Both the position numbers and the translations under genes were made by a program. This document shows positions 54,813 to 63,618 of a stretch of DNA of 64,000 nucleotides, piece after piece. Under the pieces are notes generated by a model. The model was not told the DNA's origin, searched no databases, and saw nothing but the letters and a program-made list of their open reading frames with translations. Positions within the stretch are counted from its first letter, which is position 1, and each line of letters begins with the position of its first letter. The stretch is from an uncultured Bacteroidales bacterium (GTDB lineage: Bacteria > Bacteroidota > Bacteroidia > Bacteroidales > P3), in assembly GCA_905233895.1 (NCBI GenBank), contig CAJOFL010000003.1:39117-103116 (forward strand). Reading direction: 5' to 3'.

Positions 54813-55901
54813 ATGAAAAAAATTACCTGTTTTACTGCAAATTTGGCCAGTGGCGGTGCCGAGCACCAAATGGCAATTCTATGTAATATGTTGTCAGAGT
54901 ATGGTTACGAGATTACATTGGTAACATACAATGACTTACCAGATGAATACAAACTAGAGAGGGGTATTAAACGGGTACGTCTTAATCTTTCAGGAAATAG
55001 TTTGTGTAAAGAGTTGAAGGTATTCAGATATTTTCTCAAAGTGGACACGGATTGCATTATTAGTTATAGGTCCACACCTAACTTTATGGTGGCGATGCCT
55101 TTATTATTAAGAAGGGGCATTAAGCTGATTTGCGGCGAAAGAAATACAACAGTTAAACCAAATAAAATGGAGTTGATGAACTATAATCTCTTGTATTATA
55201 GAACAAATTATGTTGTTCCCAATAGTTATACACAAGCTGAATATCTGAAAGGTCTAAATAAGGCATGGGGGAAAAGGGTGGTTCCTATTACCAATTATAC
55301 GGCTCTTGATGAGTTTCTACCCACGCCACTGCCATCGAATAGCGATAAATTGCTTCTTATTGGAGTTTTTGCACGGATTTTTCCGCAAAAAAACTATGAA
55401 CGTTTATGTAAGGTTCTGTCTTTGCTTAAAAATCGGACTGACCGAAAATTTAAATTAGTGTGGTATGGGGAACGGGAAGACATGGAACATGCTAAAGGCT
55501 CAGAACATATACATCAACTGATTGAAAACTTAAATATTGATGATGTTTTGGAAGTTAGACCTTCTGTGGTAGATGTTGTTGGCAAAATGCAACAGTTTCA
55601 TGTGATGTGTTTGCCATCATTGTATGAGGGGTTTTCAAATTCTCTAGCCGAGTATATATGTTGCGGAAAACCTGTTGTTTGCAGTGATGTAAGTGATAAT
55701 TCAATAATGGTTCATCATGGTGAGAATGGTTTCTTGTTTGATCCGAAAGATGAAGAATCTATATGTTCTGCATTTCTTCAATTGTTTGCATTAAATGAAG
55801 AGCAATTGTTTGAGATGGGCAGGAAGAGTCGGATGATCTCAGAATGCATTTTCGATAAATCAAAATTTGTTAACTCCTACATCGATTTAATTGAAAACTA
55901 A
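54813..55901 (+). CDS. Glycosyltransferase family 4
   Basis: 362 residues from ATG 54813 ('MKKITCFTANLASGGAEHQMAIL'); the track start 18 bases upstream overlaps licD and is also possible. GT-B fold: glycine-rich N-terminal loop with SGGAEHQ, donor-binding region 'LLIGVFARIFPQKNYERLCKVL' and the E-x7-E segment 'LPSLYEGFSNSLAEYICCGKPVVCSDVSDN'. Retaining cytoplasmic transferase; the donor and acceptor are unknown. Confidence 0.88.
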   Translation: MKKITCFTANLASGGAEHQMAILCNMLSEYGYEITLVTYNDLPDEYKLERGIKRVRLNLSGNSLCKELKVFRYFLKVDTDCIISYRSTPNFMVAMPLLLRRGIKLICGERNTTVKPNKMELMNYNLLYYRTNYVVPNSYTQAEYLKGLNKAWGKRVVPITNYTALDEFLPTPLPSNSDKLLLIGVFARIFPQKNYERLCKVLSLLKNRTDRKFKLVWYGEREDMEHAKGSEHIHQLIENLNIDDVLEVRPSVVDVVGKMQQFHVMCLPSLYEGFSNSLAEYICCGKPVVCSDVSDNSIMVHHGENGFLFDPKDEESICSAFLQLFALNEEQLFEMGRKSRMISECIFDKSKFVNSYIDLIEN

Positions 55902-55934
55902 GACGGTTTCTTTGATAAGATAAAGGGCAAGCCA

Positions 55935-56666
55935 ATGAATATACAGTATTTAATTCGCCTTGATGATGCCTGTCCAACGATGAATCACGAAAAATGGACG
56001 AGAGTGGAGAGGCTCCTTGACAAATATGGTATAAAGCCATTGGTGGGGATTATTCCCAACAATGAAGACCCTCAGCAACAGATAGATCCGGAGGATGGTG
56101 GGTTTTGGGATAAGGCCAAGAATTGGAATGATAAGGGATGGTCAATAGCGATGCATGGCTACAACCATGTCTATCAAGTAGTTGATGGGGGAATAAATCC
56201 CTTGTGGAATCGTAGCGAATTTGTGGGCCTGTCGCTAGAGGAGCAAAAAAAGAAGATAAGGAAGGGCGTTGCAATTATGCGAGAGTATGGTCTAAACCCG
56301 AAGTTTTTTTTCGCTCCAAGTCATACTTTTGATGAAAACACACTTACTGCGTTGCTAGAAGAGAGTGACATAAGAATTGTTAGTGATACTATTGCAACGA
56401 GACCATACCGCTATCGTGAATTTGTAATTATTCCGCAATTCAGCGGAAAGTGTAGAGAGATGATAATAACAGGGGTTTATACGTTTTGTTTGCATCCAAA
56501 CACTATGAGAGAAGATGATTTCAAACAGACAGAATGTTTCTTGAGAAAACACATAAGTCAATTCACTTCTTTTACAAATCTTCAGTTGTCAAATCTGTCT
56601 GATAAGACTTTGTTTGACAGATTACTGAGTTGGATATATTTTAAAATGAGAAAAAAAAATGACTAG
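55935..56666 (+). CDS. DUF2334-type polysaccharide deacetylase family protein
   Basis: 243 residues, no signal peptide. Deacetylase-like motifs: 'YLIRLDDACPTM' (metal Asp pair), 'GWSIAMHGYNHVYQ' (His pair) and 'KFFFAPSHTFDENTLTALLEE'. Belongs to the DUF2334/NodB-like carbohydrate esterase fold. Lack of a signal peptide suggests that it acts on a cytoplasmic nucleotide- or lipid-linked sugar. The stop overlaps the next start by eight bases, across an A9 run (56651-56659). Confidence 0.82.
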   Translation: MNIQYLIRLDDACPTMNHEKWTRVERLLDKYGIKPLVGIIPNNEDPQQQIDPEDGGFWDKAKNWNDKGWSIAMHGYNHVYQVVDGGINPLWNRSEFVGLSLEEQKKKIRKGVAIMREYGLNPKFFFAPSHTFDENTLTALLEESDIRIVSDTIATRPYRYREFVIIPQFSGKCREMIITGVYTFCLHPNTMREDDFKQTECFLRKHISQFTSFTNLQLSNLSDKTLFDRLLSWIYFKMRKKND

Positions 56667-57999
56667 AGTAATCACTTATGGGACATACGATCTCTTACAT
56701 CAGGGGCATATTAATCTATTAAAACGGGCAAAGGAGTTGGGAGACTACTTGATTGTAGGCGTCACAAGTGATAGCTTTGATCGTGGTCGAGGTAAACTGA
56801 ACGTTCGGAATAATGTTTTGGAGCGTGTTGAGGCAGTGAAAGCGACGGGTTATGCAGATGAGGTGATTATTGAAGATTATCTAGGTCAAAAAATTGATGA
56901 CATCCAAAACTATGATGTTGATATTTTTGCTATCGGTTCTGATTGGGAAGGTAAATTTGACTACTTGAGTGAATATTGCAAGGTGGTTTATTTGCCTCGG
57001 ACAGAGGGTATATCCTCTACTATGTTGCGAGAAGAGAGTCAAACAGTATATCGTATTGGTGTTGTGGGTTGTGGCCGTATTGCCAATCGCTTTGTTCCAG
57101 AAACCAAAGTGGTGAATGGTGCAGAGGTTACGGCAGTCTATAATCCTGATAAAGCAGAGTCGGAATCTTTTGCACAACAGCATGGCCTCTCGGCATATAC
57201 TAATTATGATGTTTTCTTGAACGATATAGATTTAGTATATGTGGCATCTCCACATTTAACCCATTACAACTACGTGATGAAGGCGTTGTCGGCAGAGAAA
57301 CATGTGCTTTGCGAGATTCCCTTTGTTTTGTCAAAAGAGCAGGCTTTGGAGCTTTACAAGTTGGCGGAAGAACGGAATCTTGTTCTTCTGGAAGCGAGTA
57401 AAACTGCATTCTGTCCTGCTTTTGGCCATATCGTGACGTTGGTAAAAAGCGGTATTATTGGTGAGGTGGTTGACGTGAAGTCTTCACTCAGTAAGATGGT
57501 TCCACCGCCAACACGAGAATTAGATTCGGAACAAGCCGGAGGTGCCATGAATGAGCACGGTCCCTTAACATTATTGGCAATAATTAAGTTGTTAGGAATT
57601 GACTGGCTCGATGTGGATTTTCATAGCAAGATGGATAATGGTGTAGATATCTATACAAAGGGTGTTATCAACTATCCTCATGCTACAGCATCCTTTACTG
57701 TTGGAATTGGAGTTAAAACAGAAGGTAATTTGGTGATTTCCGGCACAAAGGGATATATATATGTGCCAGCACCATGGTGGCTTACAAGTTATTTTGAGGT
57801 ACGCTACGAAGACCAAACCAAGAACAAGAAGTACTTCTATAGCTACGATGGTGAGGGTCTTCGTTATGAAATTCAAGAGTGGTTGTCGATGATTGTCAAC
57901 AATCGTAGAAGTTGCTATAAATTGCGCAGACGCGAGAGTGTGGTAATTGCTGAAATAATCGAGAAATACCGAAATGGTGAAAATGTGACAGAAATATGA
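56659..57999 (+). CDS. Fused cytidylyltransferase (TagD-like) and Gfo/Idh/MocA oxidoreductase
   Basis: 446 residues in two domains. Residues 1-130: nucleotidyltransferase of the glycerol-3-phosphate cytidylyltransferase type with 'GTYDLLHQGHINLLKRA' (HxGH) and 'LPRTEGISSTMLR' (RTEGISST). Residues 132-446: Gfo/Idh/MocA dehydrogenase with Rossmann 'RIGVVGCGRIANRF' and 'ASPHLTHYNYVMKAL'. The family's usual catalytic EKP motif here reads 'CEIPF' (Lys to Ile at 220). The fusion suggests activation of a phosphorylated polyol with CTP coupled to redox chemistry on the same molecule. The gene after it (SDR) and LicD upstream fit a CDP-polyol pathway. Product not known. Confidence 0.87.
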   Translation: MTRVITYGTYDLLHQGHINLLKRAKELGDYLIVGVTSDSFDRGRGKLNVRNNVLERVEAVKATGYADEVIIEDYLGQKIDDIQNYDVDIFAIGSDWEGKFDYLSEYCKVVYLPRTEGISSTMLREESQTVYRIGVVGCGRIANRFVPETKVVNGAEVTAVYNPDKAESESFAQQHGLSAYTNYDVFLNDIDLVYVASPHLTHYNYVMKALSAEKHVLCEIPFVLSKEQALELYKLAEERNLVLLEASKTAFCPAFGHIVTLVKSGIIGEVVDVKSSLSKMVPPPTRELDSEQAGGAMNEHGPLTLLAIIKLLGIDWLDVDFHSKMDNGVDIYTKGVINYPHATASFTVGIGVKTEGNLVISGTKGYIYVPAPWWLTSYFEVRYEDQTKNKKYFYSYDGEGLRYEIQEWLSMIVNNRRSCYKLRRRESVVIAEIIEKYRNGENVTEI

Positions 58000-58727
58000 T
58001 AAAGAGAATACTTGTAGTTGGTGGAGCCAATGGAATTGGCCTCAGTATTGCCACAGAACTTGCAAAAAATGACTCTGTGGAGAAGGTATATATTGTGGAT
58101 AAAGTTTCTCTTATGGAGGAATTTAATAGTACAAAGTTTGAGGCATTCCAATTTGACCTCACAAATGATGATTATTCTTTCTTTGATCGGTTTGTTGATA
58201 TCAATGCAATGATGATAACAGCGGGGTTCGGCAAACTGGCTTTGTTTAAGGATATTACAGAACAGCACATTATTGATTCTTTCAACGTTAATACTATTCC
58301 TGTGTTACGCCTTATAAAACGGTTCTATCCAAAATTAGAAGCAAAAGATGATTTCTACTGTGGCGTAATGGATAGCATTGCCGGGTGGTTGTCATCTCCT
58401 TTCTTCGCTGTTTATGGAGCAACTAAGGCGGCTCTAAAGATTTTTATTGAAAGTGTTAATGTGGAATTATTAAAAACAGGTACAACAAATCGGATTCTGA
58501 ATGTTAGCCCTGGTACTATTAAAGGGACAGGTTTCTATGCGGGCAAGACAAACCTTGTAGAGTTGCAAGAACTGACCTCTGATATTTTAACCCATCTTGA
58601 GAATAAGGATGATTTGTTTATACCCAAATACGATGAAATTTTTAATGAAGTATTGCAGAGGTATCACGATGATTTTCGCAAAGAAGGTGTGCGTAGTTTT
58701 GATTATAAAATGAACAGAAGGAAATAG
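57996..58727 (+). CDS. Short-chain dehydrogenase/reductase
   Basis: 243 residues, classical SDR. 'ILVVGGANGIGLSIATEL' cofactor loop, 'MMITAGFG' (NAG-like), serine in 'GVMDSIAGWLSSPFF' and 'YGATKAALKIF' (YxxxK). Overlaps the fusion gene by four bases, so the two are translationally coupled and likely act on consecutive steps, for example reduction of a keto-sugar phosphate or its CDP form. Substrate is inference. Confidence 0.88.
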   Translation: MIKRILVVGGANGIGLSIATELAKNDSVEKVYIVDKVSLMEEFNSTKFEAFQFDLTNDDYSFFDRFVDINAMMITAGFGKLALFKDITEQHIIDSFNVNTIPVLRLIKRFYPKLEAKDDFYCGVMDSIAGWLSSPFFAVYGATKAALKIFIESVNVELLKTGTTNRILNVSPGTIKGTGFYAGKTNLVELQELTSDILTHLENKDDLFIPKYDEIFNEVLQRYHDDFRKEGVRSFDYKMNRRK

Positions 58728-58730
58728 CGA

Positions 58731-59834
58731 ATGAAAATATTACATATTATAGATACCCTTGCAATGGGTGGCGCAGAAAACATGCTGATAAGCTTGGCTT
58801 CTGGGCAGAAGGCAATAGGAAATGATGTTACGGTTATGCCATTGGTATGTCCTAAAAAAACTCCAGTTCGATCCAAGATGGAAAAAAATGGGGTAAATGT
58901 AGTCCCCTTTAAGGCCCATGGTTCATTAAAAAACCCTCTTTTAATTATTAAAATTGCTAAGATTATTGGAAGTTACGATATTGTTCATGTACACTTATTT
59001 CCTGCATTATACTGGGTGGCTTTTGCTAAAATAATATCATTAAGTAAGGTGCCTTTGGTATACACGGAACATAGCACGAATAACAGACGAAGAAATAATC
59101 CTTTCCTCCATTTTATAGATGGAAGAGTGTATCAGCATAGTTATAAAATGATTGTTGCCTGTGCTGAAAAAGTATTGGAAACTTATAAGATGGCTTTCCC
59201 TAAAGTCAACCATGTCTGCTCTATCAATAATGGTATTGATACAAAGATATTTAATGATGCGGAACCATACACAAAAAAAGAATTGTTGGGCATAGAAGAG
59301 AATACGTTTTTGGTCACGATGGTAGCCCGTTTTATGACAATGAAGCGTCAGGATACGATAGTCGATGCTCTTACAAAGCTACCTAATAATATTCATGCTG
59401 TTTTTGTGGGTGGTAATCAAAACGATGAAGGTTTGGTACGGGTAAAAGATTATGCGGTAGAAAGAAAAGTTTCGAATAGAGTCCATTTCCTATATATTAG
59501 AAGTGATGTGCCTAGAATTTTAAAAACTTCAGATGTGGTGATTATGGCTTCTGATTATGAAGGCCTGTCACTCTCTTCTATCGAAGGTATGGCCGCAGGT
59601 AAACCGTTTATTGCCACTAATGTGAACGGACTAAGAGAGGTGGTCGGTGGTGCTGGTCTTTTATTTGAGAATGAAGATTCGGGTAGTCTTGCGGAACTGA
59701 TTGATAAATTAGTCGTGGATAAGGATTATTATAGAAACGTTGCAATGAAATGTCTTTCTCGATCTATGGAGTATGACGCAAGCAATATGGTTGAATCCTA
59801 CTTGGCTATATATAAAAATATTATAGACAAATGA
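58731..59834 (+). CDS. Glycosyltransferase family 4
   Basis: 367 residues. 'ILHIIDTLAMGGAENMLISLA' at the N-terminus, 'VVHVHLFPALYWVA'-like DxH segment ('DIVHVHLFPALYW'), donor site 'LVTMVARFMTMKRQDTIVDAL' and 'MASDYEGLSLSSIEGMAAGKPFIATNVNGLREVV' (E-x7-E). GT-B, retaining. Its stop overlaps the next glycosyltransferase start by four bases. Confidence 0.88.
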   Translation: MKILHIIDTLAMGGAENMLISLASGQKAIGNDVTVMPLVCPKKTPVRSKMEKNGVNVVPFKAHGSLKNPLLIIKIAKIIGSYDIVHVHLFPALYWVAFAKIISLSKVPLVYTEHSTNNRRRNNPFLHFIDGRVYQHSYKMIVACAEKVLETYKMAFPKVNHVCSINNGIDTKIFNDAEPYTKKELLGIEENTFLVTMVARFMTMKRQDTIVDALTKLPNNIHAVFVGGNQNDEGLVRVKDYAVERKVSNRVHFLYIRSDVPRILKTSDVVIMASDYEGLSLSSIEGMAAGKPFIATNVNGLREVVGGAGLLFENEDSGSLAELIDKLVVDKDYYRNVAMKCLSRSMEYDASNMVESYLAIYKNIIDK

Positions 59835-60928
59835 ATAATAGGATTATTTTAATACTTACCAACAACATCGGTGGTCTGCACAGCTTCCGTAAGGAGGTGG
59901 TTAAGGCAATATGTGATGCTGGTTACAATGTATTTATTTCAACCCCTGATAATAATGCAATGGCTGATTATTTCAGAGAAATCGGTTGTGAAATTATCGT
60001 GACGGAATTCGACCGGAGGGGTGTTAATCCGGTGGCTGATTTCAAGTTGATGCTGACATATAGGAAACTGATAAGTCGGTTGAAACCTGTGGCAGTGCTA
60101 ACTTATACCATAAAACCGAACATCTATGGTGGCATGGCGGCAAGATTGTGCCGTGTTCCTCGATTGGCCAATGTTACTGGTTTAGGTGACGCAGTGGAAA
60201 ACGGAGGTTGGATGCAGAAATTGACCATTAGTTTGTATAAGATGGGGTTGGGTAAAGCTCGCCGTATCTTCTTCCAAAATGAGAGTAATCGGAACTTTGG
60301 TATTCGTATGGGGATTGCCGATGATAGTTCCATTTTGTTGCCTGGTTCTGGCGTGAATCTTCTACATCACACCTATCAAGAGTATCCTGCCGAAGAAGGA
60401 CGGATTAGATTCTTGTATATTGGCCGCCTGTTGAAAGATAAAGGAGCAGAGGAATTGTTCGAGGCCGCTAAAGCAATAAAAGCTAAATACCCACAGACCG
60501 AATTTCAGATTGTAGGAAATGTCGAAGGTGACTATCAGAAACAACTGGACGAGTTGGTGGCTGATGGAATCGTCCGTTTCCTAGGTCCACAAGCTGATGT
60601 CAGACCCTTTATTGGTGCAGTGGAATGCACCATCATGCCATCTTACCATGAAGGAATGTCGAATGTGAACCTTGAAAGTGCGGCAAACGGTAGGCCTGTT
60701 ATTACAACCAATGTTCCTGGTTGTAGAGAAACGATTGATGACGGGAAAACAGGTTTTTTGATTGAGGCAAAAAACAGCCAGAGTCTTATTAATGCCATTG
60801 AGCGTTTTATAGCCTTGCCATACGGACAAAAAGCATTGATGGGTCGAGAAGGTAGAAAAAAAGTCGAAAGAGAGTTTGATCGTCAGATTGTTGTGGATGA
60901 ATATTTAAATGAGATAAAAAAATTATAA
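59831..60928 (+). CDS. Glycosyltransferase family 4, PglA-like
   Basis: 365 residues. 'ILTNNIGGLHSFRKEVVKAI', 'YTIKPNIYGGMAARLCRVPRLANVTGLGDA', 'RFLYIGRLLKDKGAEELFEAA', 'MPSYHEGMSNVNLESAANGRPVITTNVPGCRETI'. This is the PglA/WbpX-like pattern; PglA adds GalNAc to undecaprenyl-PP-linked bacillosamine. With a WbpP-like epimerase in the locus, UDP-GalNAc is a plausible donor. One base separates its stop from the GTG of the next gene. Confidence 0.88.
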   Translation: MNNRIILILTNNIGGLHSFRKEVVKAICDAGYNVFISTPDNNAMADYFREIGCEIIVTEFDRRGVNPVADFKLMLTYRKLISRLKPVAVLTYTIKPNIYGGMAARLCRVPRLANVTGLGDAVENGGWMQKLTISLYKMGLGKARRIFFQNESNRNFGIRMGIADDSSILLPGSGVNLLHHTYQEYPAEEGRIRFLYIGRLLKDKGAEELFEAAKAIKAKYPQTEFQIVGNVEGDYQKQLDELVADGIVRFLGPQADVRPFIGAVECTIMPSYHEGMSNVNLESAANGRPVITTNVPGCRETIDDGKTGFLIEAKNSQSLINAIERFIALPYGQKALMGREGRKKVEREFDRQIVVDEYLNEIKKL

Positions 60929-60929
60929 A

Positions 60930-61621
60930 GTGAAAATACAACAATTGTTTTTTATAGCATTATTGAAGAGTATTTGGTTCAACTTTCGGTATCTACCTTT
61001 GACCCAGGCTGTTAAAATGCCAATAATTCTTGCTCGTAATGTTTGTGTAAAGTGTTGCTATAGAGGGTTCTGTGTTTTTGAGGGGGGGGGGTAAAGACAG
61101 GAATTCTTAAGATAGGATTTCTTGACAGAGAGTATCATGGCGATGCAAAAAGTTTAATCAAAATAAAAGGAAAACTTGTTGTTAAAGGGAGTGGCTTTCA
61201 TTCATTTGGGGTCGGTACGGTATTGGGTATCGGGGGAGATGCAGTGTTAACAGTAGGTAATAATTTTACCTCATCGGCACGAAATTTTATTTCTTGTCAA
61301 TGTAGCATAACAATTGGTGATGATAATATGTGGTCATTTGACAATGTGATTATGGATAGCGATACACACCAGATCTGCGATGAATATGGTGAGATTAGTA
61401 ATTTTAATAAGCCCATCGTATTTGGTAATCATGTGTGGTTAGGGTGTCGTAACATCGTCATGAAGGGCAGTGAAATTCCTGATGGATGCATGGTGGCAAG
61501 TGGCAGTAAAATATGTGGCAAGTACGTGGATTCCAATTGTATAATGACATCTGGAAAGAGAGTGATAAAGCATAATATCCATTGGAAAAGAAACTGGGCA
61601 AAAAACAACAAAAATATATGA
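60930..61621 (+). pseudogene. WbbJ-type hexapeptide acyltransferase, out of frame at a G10 run
   Basis: Starts at GTG 60930 ('KIQQLFFIALLKSIWFNFRY', 'LPLTQAVKMPIILARNV', the usual start of WbbJ-like LPS O-acetyltransferases). After codon 54 a run of ten G leads straight into TAA (61092). The rest of the protein continues one frame back: 'LKIGFLDREYHGDAKSLIKIKG', left-handed beta-helix repeats 'GDDNMWSFDNVIMDSDTH', 'FGNHVWLGCRNIVMKGSEIPDGCMVASGS'. Eleven or eight G would give an intact protein of about 230 residues. Catalytic His in DTH is retained. Probable phase-off state. Confidence 0.85.
61082..61091 (+). repeat. G10 homopolymer run at the frame break
   Basis: Ten consecutive G within AT-rich coding sequence, immediately followed by TAA in the upstream frame. 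Confidence 0.92.
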
Positions 61622-62262
61622 AAGACATAGCAATATTTGGCGCAGGCGGTTTTGGAAAAGAAATAGCCTGTTTGATTAACCATATAAATGAAAAGACACC
61701 ACAATGGAACTTGATTGGTTTCTTTGATGATGGAAAGGAAAAAGGATTGCAGATATCCCATCACGGTAAAGTGTTGGGTGGAATGGCCGAAATCAATGCC
61801 TATCCTGATAATCTAGCATTAGCCATTGCGATAGGAAGTCCAGCTTCATTGCATGGAGTTAGAGAAAGAATTACTAATAATAATATTTACTTCCCAAATA
61901 TTATAGCACCCGATTTTGGAATATCTGACACAGAAACGTTTTCAATAGGCGAAGGCAATGTCATCGGTCACGGATGTGCCGTATCGTGTGATGTGACGAT
62001 AGGGAATTTCAATGTCTTCAATGCTGACATTGTGATGGGGCACGATGTCAAAGTGGGTAACTATAATGTCATCATGCCTGACATTCGCATTTCCGGCGAG
62101 GTGACAATAGGAGAAGAGAATCTGATAGGGGTAGGTAGCATCATTCTCCAGCAAATCAAAGTGGGCAATAAAGTCCAATTGGGTGCTGGGTCGGTTTTGA
62201 TGACTAAACCCAAAGATAATGGCGTTTATCTTGGCAACCCAGCAAAACTGTTTAAATTTTAA
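61618..62262 (+). CDS. PglD/NeuD-type sugar O- or N-acyltransferase
   Basis: 214 residues from ATG 61618; the track start 12 codons upstream lies in the preceding gene. N-terminal Rossmann-like 'DIAIFGAGGFGKEIACLI' and 'LIGFFDDG', then left-handed beta-helix hexapeptides 'GEGNVIGHGCAVSCDVTIGNFNVFNADIVMGHDVKVG' with catalytic His in 'MGHDV', ending 'GNPAKLFKF'. Closest in plan to PglD, which acetylates an amino sugar. With an ACP gene next, it may take acyl-ACP instead of acetyl-CoA. Confidence 0.88.
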   Translation: MKDIAIFGAGGFGKEIACLINHINEKTPQWNLIGFFDDGKEKGLQISHHGKVLGGMAEINAYPDNLALAIAIGSPASLHGVRERITNNNIYFPNIIAPDFGISDTETFSIGEGNVIGHGCAVSCDVTIGNFNVFNADIVMGHDVKVGNYNVIMPDIRISGEVTIGEENLIGVGSIILQQIKVGNKVQLGAGSVLMTKPKDNGVYLGNPAKLFKF

Positions 62263-62303
62263 AATCAATTCATATTCAATTAACACTTTAAATTTATTAA
62301 ATT

Positions 62304-62537
62304 ATGGAATTAAAAGATTTTATTGCAAACTTCGCAGACCAATTCGATGACACTGATGCCAGTGAAATCCAGGCTAACACCGTGTTTCACGATCTTGACG
62401 AGTATTCGTCACTTATCGCTTTGAGCATTATCGCTATGGTGGATGAGGAGTACGATGTGCAGATTAAGGGCGATGACATGCGTGCCGCTGTCACTGTTGA
62501 AGACCTGTTCAACATCGTTAAATCAAAAATGGCATGA
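62304..62537 (+). CDS. Acyl carrier protein of the polysaccharide locus
   Basis: 77 residues, acidic, helical. The phosphopantetheine site is in 'DLDEYSSLIALSIIAMVDEEYDV': the usual DSL reads SSL, with the serine retained. C-terminal 'VTVEDLFNIVKSKMA' matches small standalone ACPs in O-antigen and capsule loci. Distinct from housekeeping AcpP. Likely carries the acyl group made or selected by the KAS III-like enzyme four bases downstream. Confidence 0.88.
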   Translation: MELKDFIANFADQFDDTDASEIQANTVFHDLDEYSSLIALSIIAMVDEEYDVQIKGDDMRAAVTVEDLFNIVKSKMA

Positions 62538-62541
62538 GGTT

Positions 62542-63618
62542 ATGGCGTTTTTAAAAATTGAAAACGTGGCTATAAAAGGTATATCCGCCTGTGTTCCTCC
62601 CAAAGTGGAGGAAAACAGGGATATACCTTTCTATACCCAGGAAGAAGCTGAGAAAGTAATCGAGTCTACTGGAGTTGAACGTAAGCATATTGTAGCCGAT
62701 AGTGGCATCACGGCATCAGACCTCTGCCTAAAGGCATGTGAAAGGTTGCTTGATGATCTTGGATGGGAGCGTGATTCAATCGATTTGATTTGCAATGTGA
62801 CACAGACAAGCGATTACACAAATCATCCCAATGCTTTTGTGCTTCACGAGAAACTTGGATTGAAGAACGATTGCATGTCGCTTGATATCTATCATGGATG
62901 TCCCGGTTGGGTGATAGGTTTGAGCTCTGCGGCTAGTTTGGTTAGTCATGGTACACTAAAAAGAGCTCTACTGCTAGTAGGTGACAATATTACTTCGGTA
63001 CAAGGCGGTTTAGATCGTGAATCACGCCCACTCTTTGGCGATGCAGGAACAGCAACCGCATTGGAATTTGAAGTAAATGCACACCCTATTCTTTTTGAAA
63101 CAGGTACAAATAGTAAAGATGGTGTAAGTCTTATTGTGCATAAAGGAGGTGTAAGAGAACCTCATACTGTAGAATCTTACAAACAGTGGTTACAAGTCCT
63201 TGACGGAACATTATCGCCTGAGGGAGTTGCAGACCAGATGGATGGAATGAGCGTTTTCTCCTTTGGTATTACATCCCCCCCTAAAAGCATCAAGAAACTT
63301 TGTGAGCAATATGAGATCAACCTGGATGATGTTGACAAACTTGTTCTTCATCAAGCCAACAAATTTATGATCAATAAGATTGCGAAGAAGTTAAAAATTA
63401 ATGATGAACGTGTGCCATCGTGTCTGAAAGATTATGGTAATACAACTAATTCATCTATTCCTCTTACCATCGTAACACAGTGCCATGGGGAATATGCAAG
63501 TCGGAGATTGAAAACAATTGGTTGTGGTTTTGGCACTGGCTTGGCGTGGGGATCAGTCTATTTTGAGACCGAAAATATTATTTGTCCAGAAATTTTAACA
63601 TTAGAGAAAAATGTATAA
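62542..63618 (+). CDS. 3-oxoacyl-ACP synthase III-like protein
   Basis: 358 residues from ATG 62542; the 33 extra residues in the track are out-of-frame ACP sequence. Catalytic triad: Cys in 'DIYHGCPGWVIGLSSAASL', His in 'LVLHQANKFMINKIAKKL', Asn in 'YGNTTNSSIPLTI'. KAS III fold (FabH-like) but in a polysaccharide operon with its own ACP, so it probably makes or transfers a short acyl group for glycan modification. A C7 run at 63275-63281 is in frame. Confidence 0.88.
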   Translation: MAFLKIENVAIKGISACVPPKVEENRDIPFYTQEEAEKVIESTGVERKHIVADSGITASDLCLKACERLLDDLGWERDSIDLICNVTQTSDYTNHPNAFVLHEKLGLKNDCMSLDIYHGCPGWVIGLSSAASLVSHGTLKRALLLVGDNITSVQGGLDRESRPLFGDAGTATALEFEVNAHPILFETGTNSKDGVSLIVHKGGVREPHTVESYKQWLQVLDGTLSPEGVADQMDGMSVFSFGITSPPKSIKKLCEQYEINLDDVDKLVLHQANKFMINKIAKKLKINDERVPSCLKDYGNTTNSSIPLTIVTQCHGEYASRRLKTIGCGFGTGLAWGSVYFETENIICPEILTLEKNV

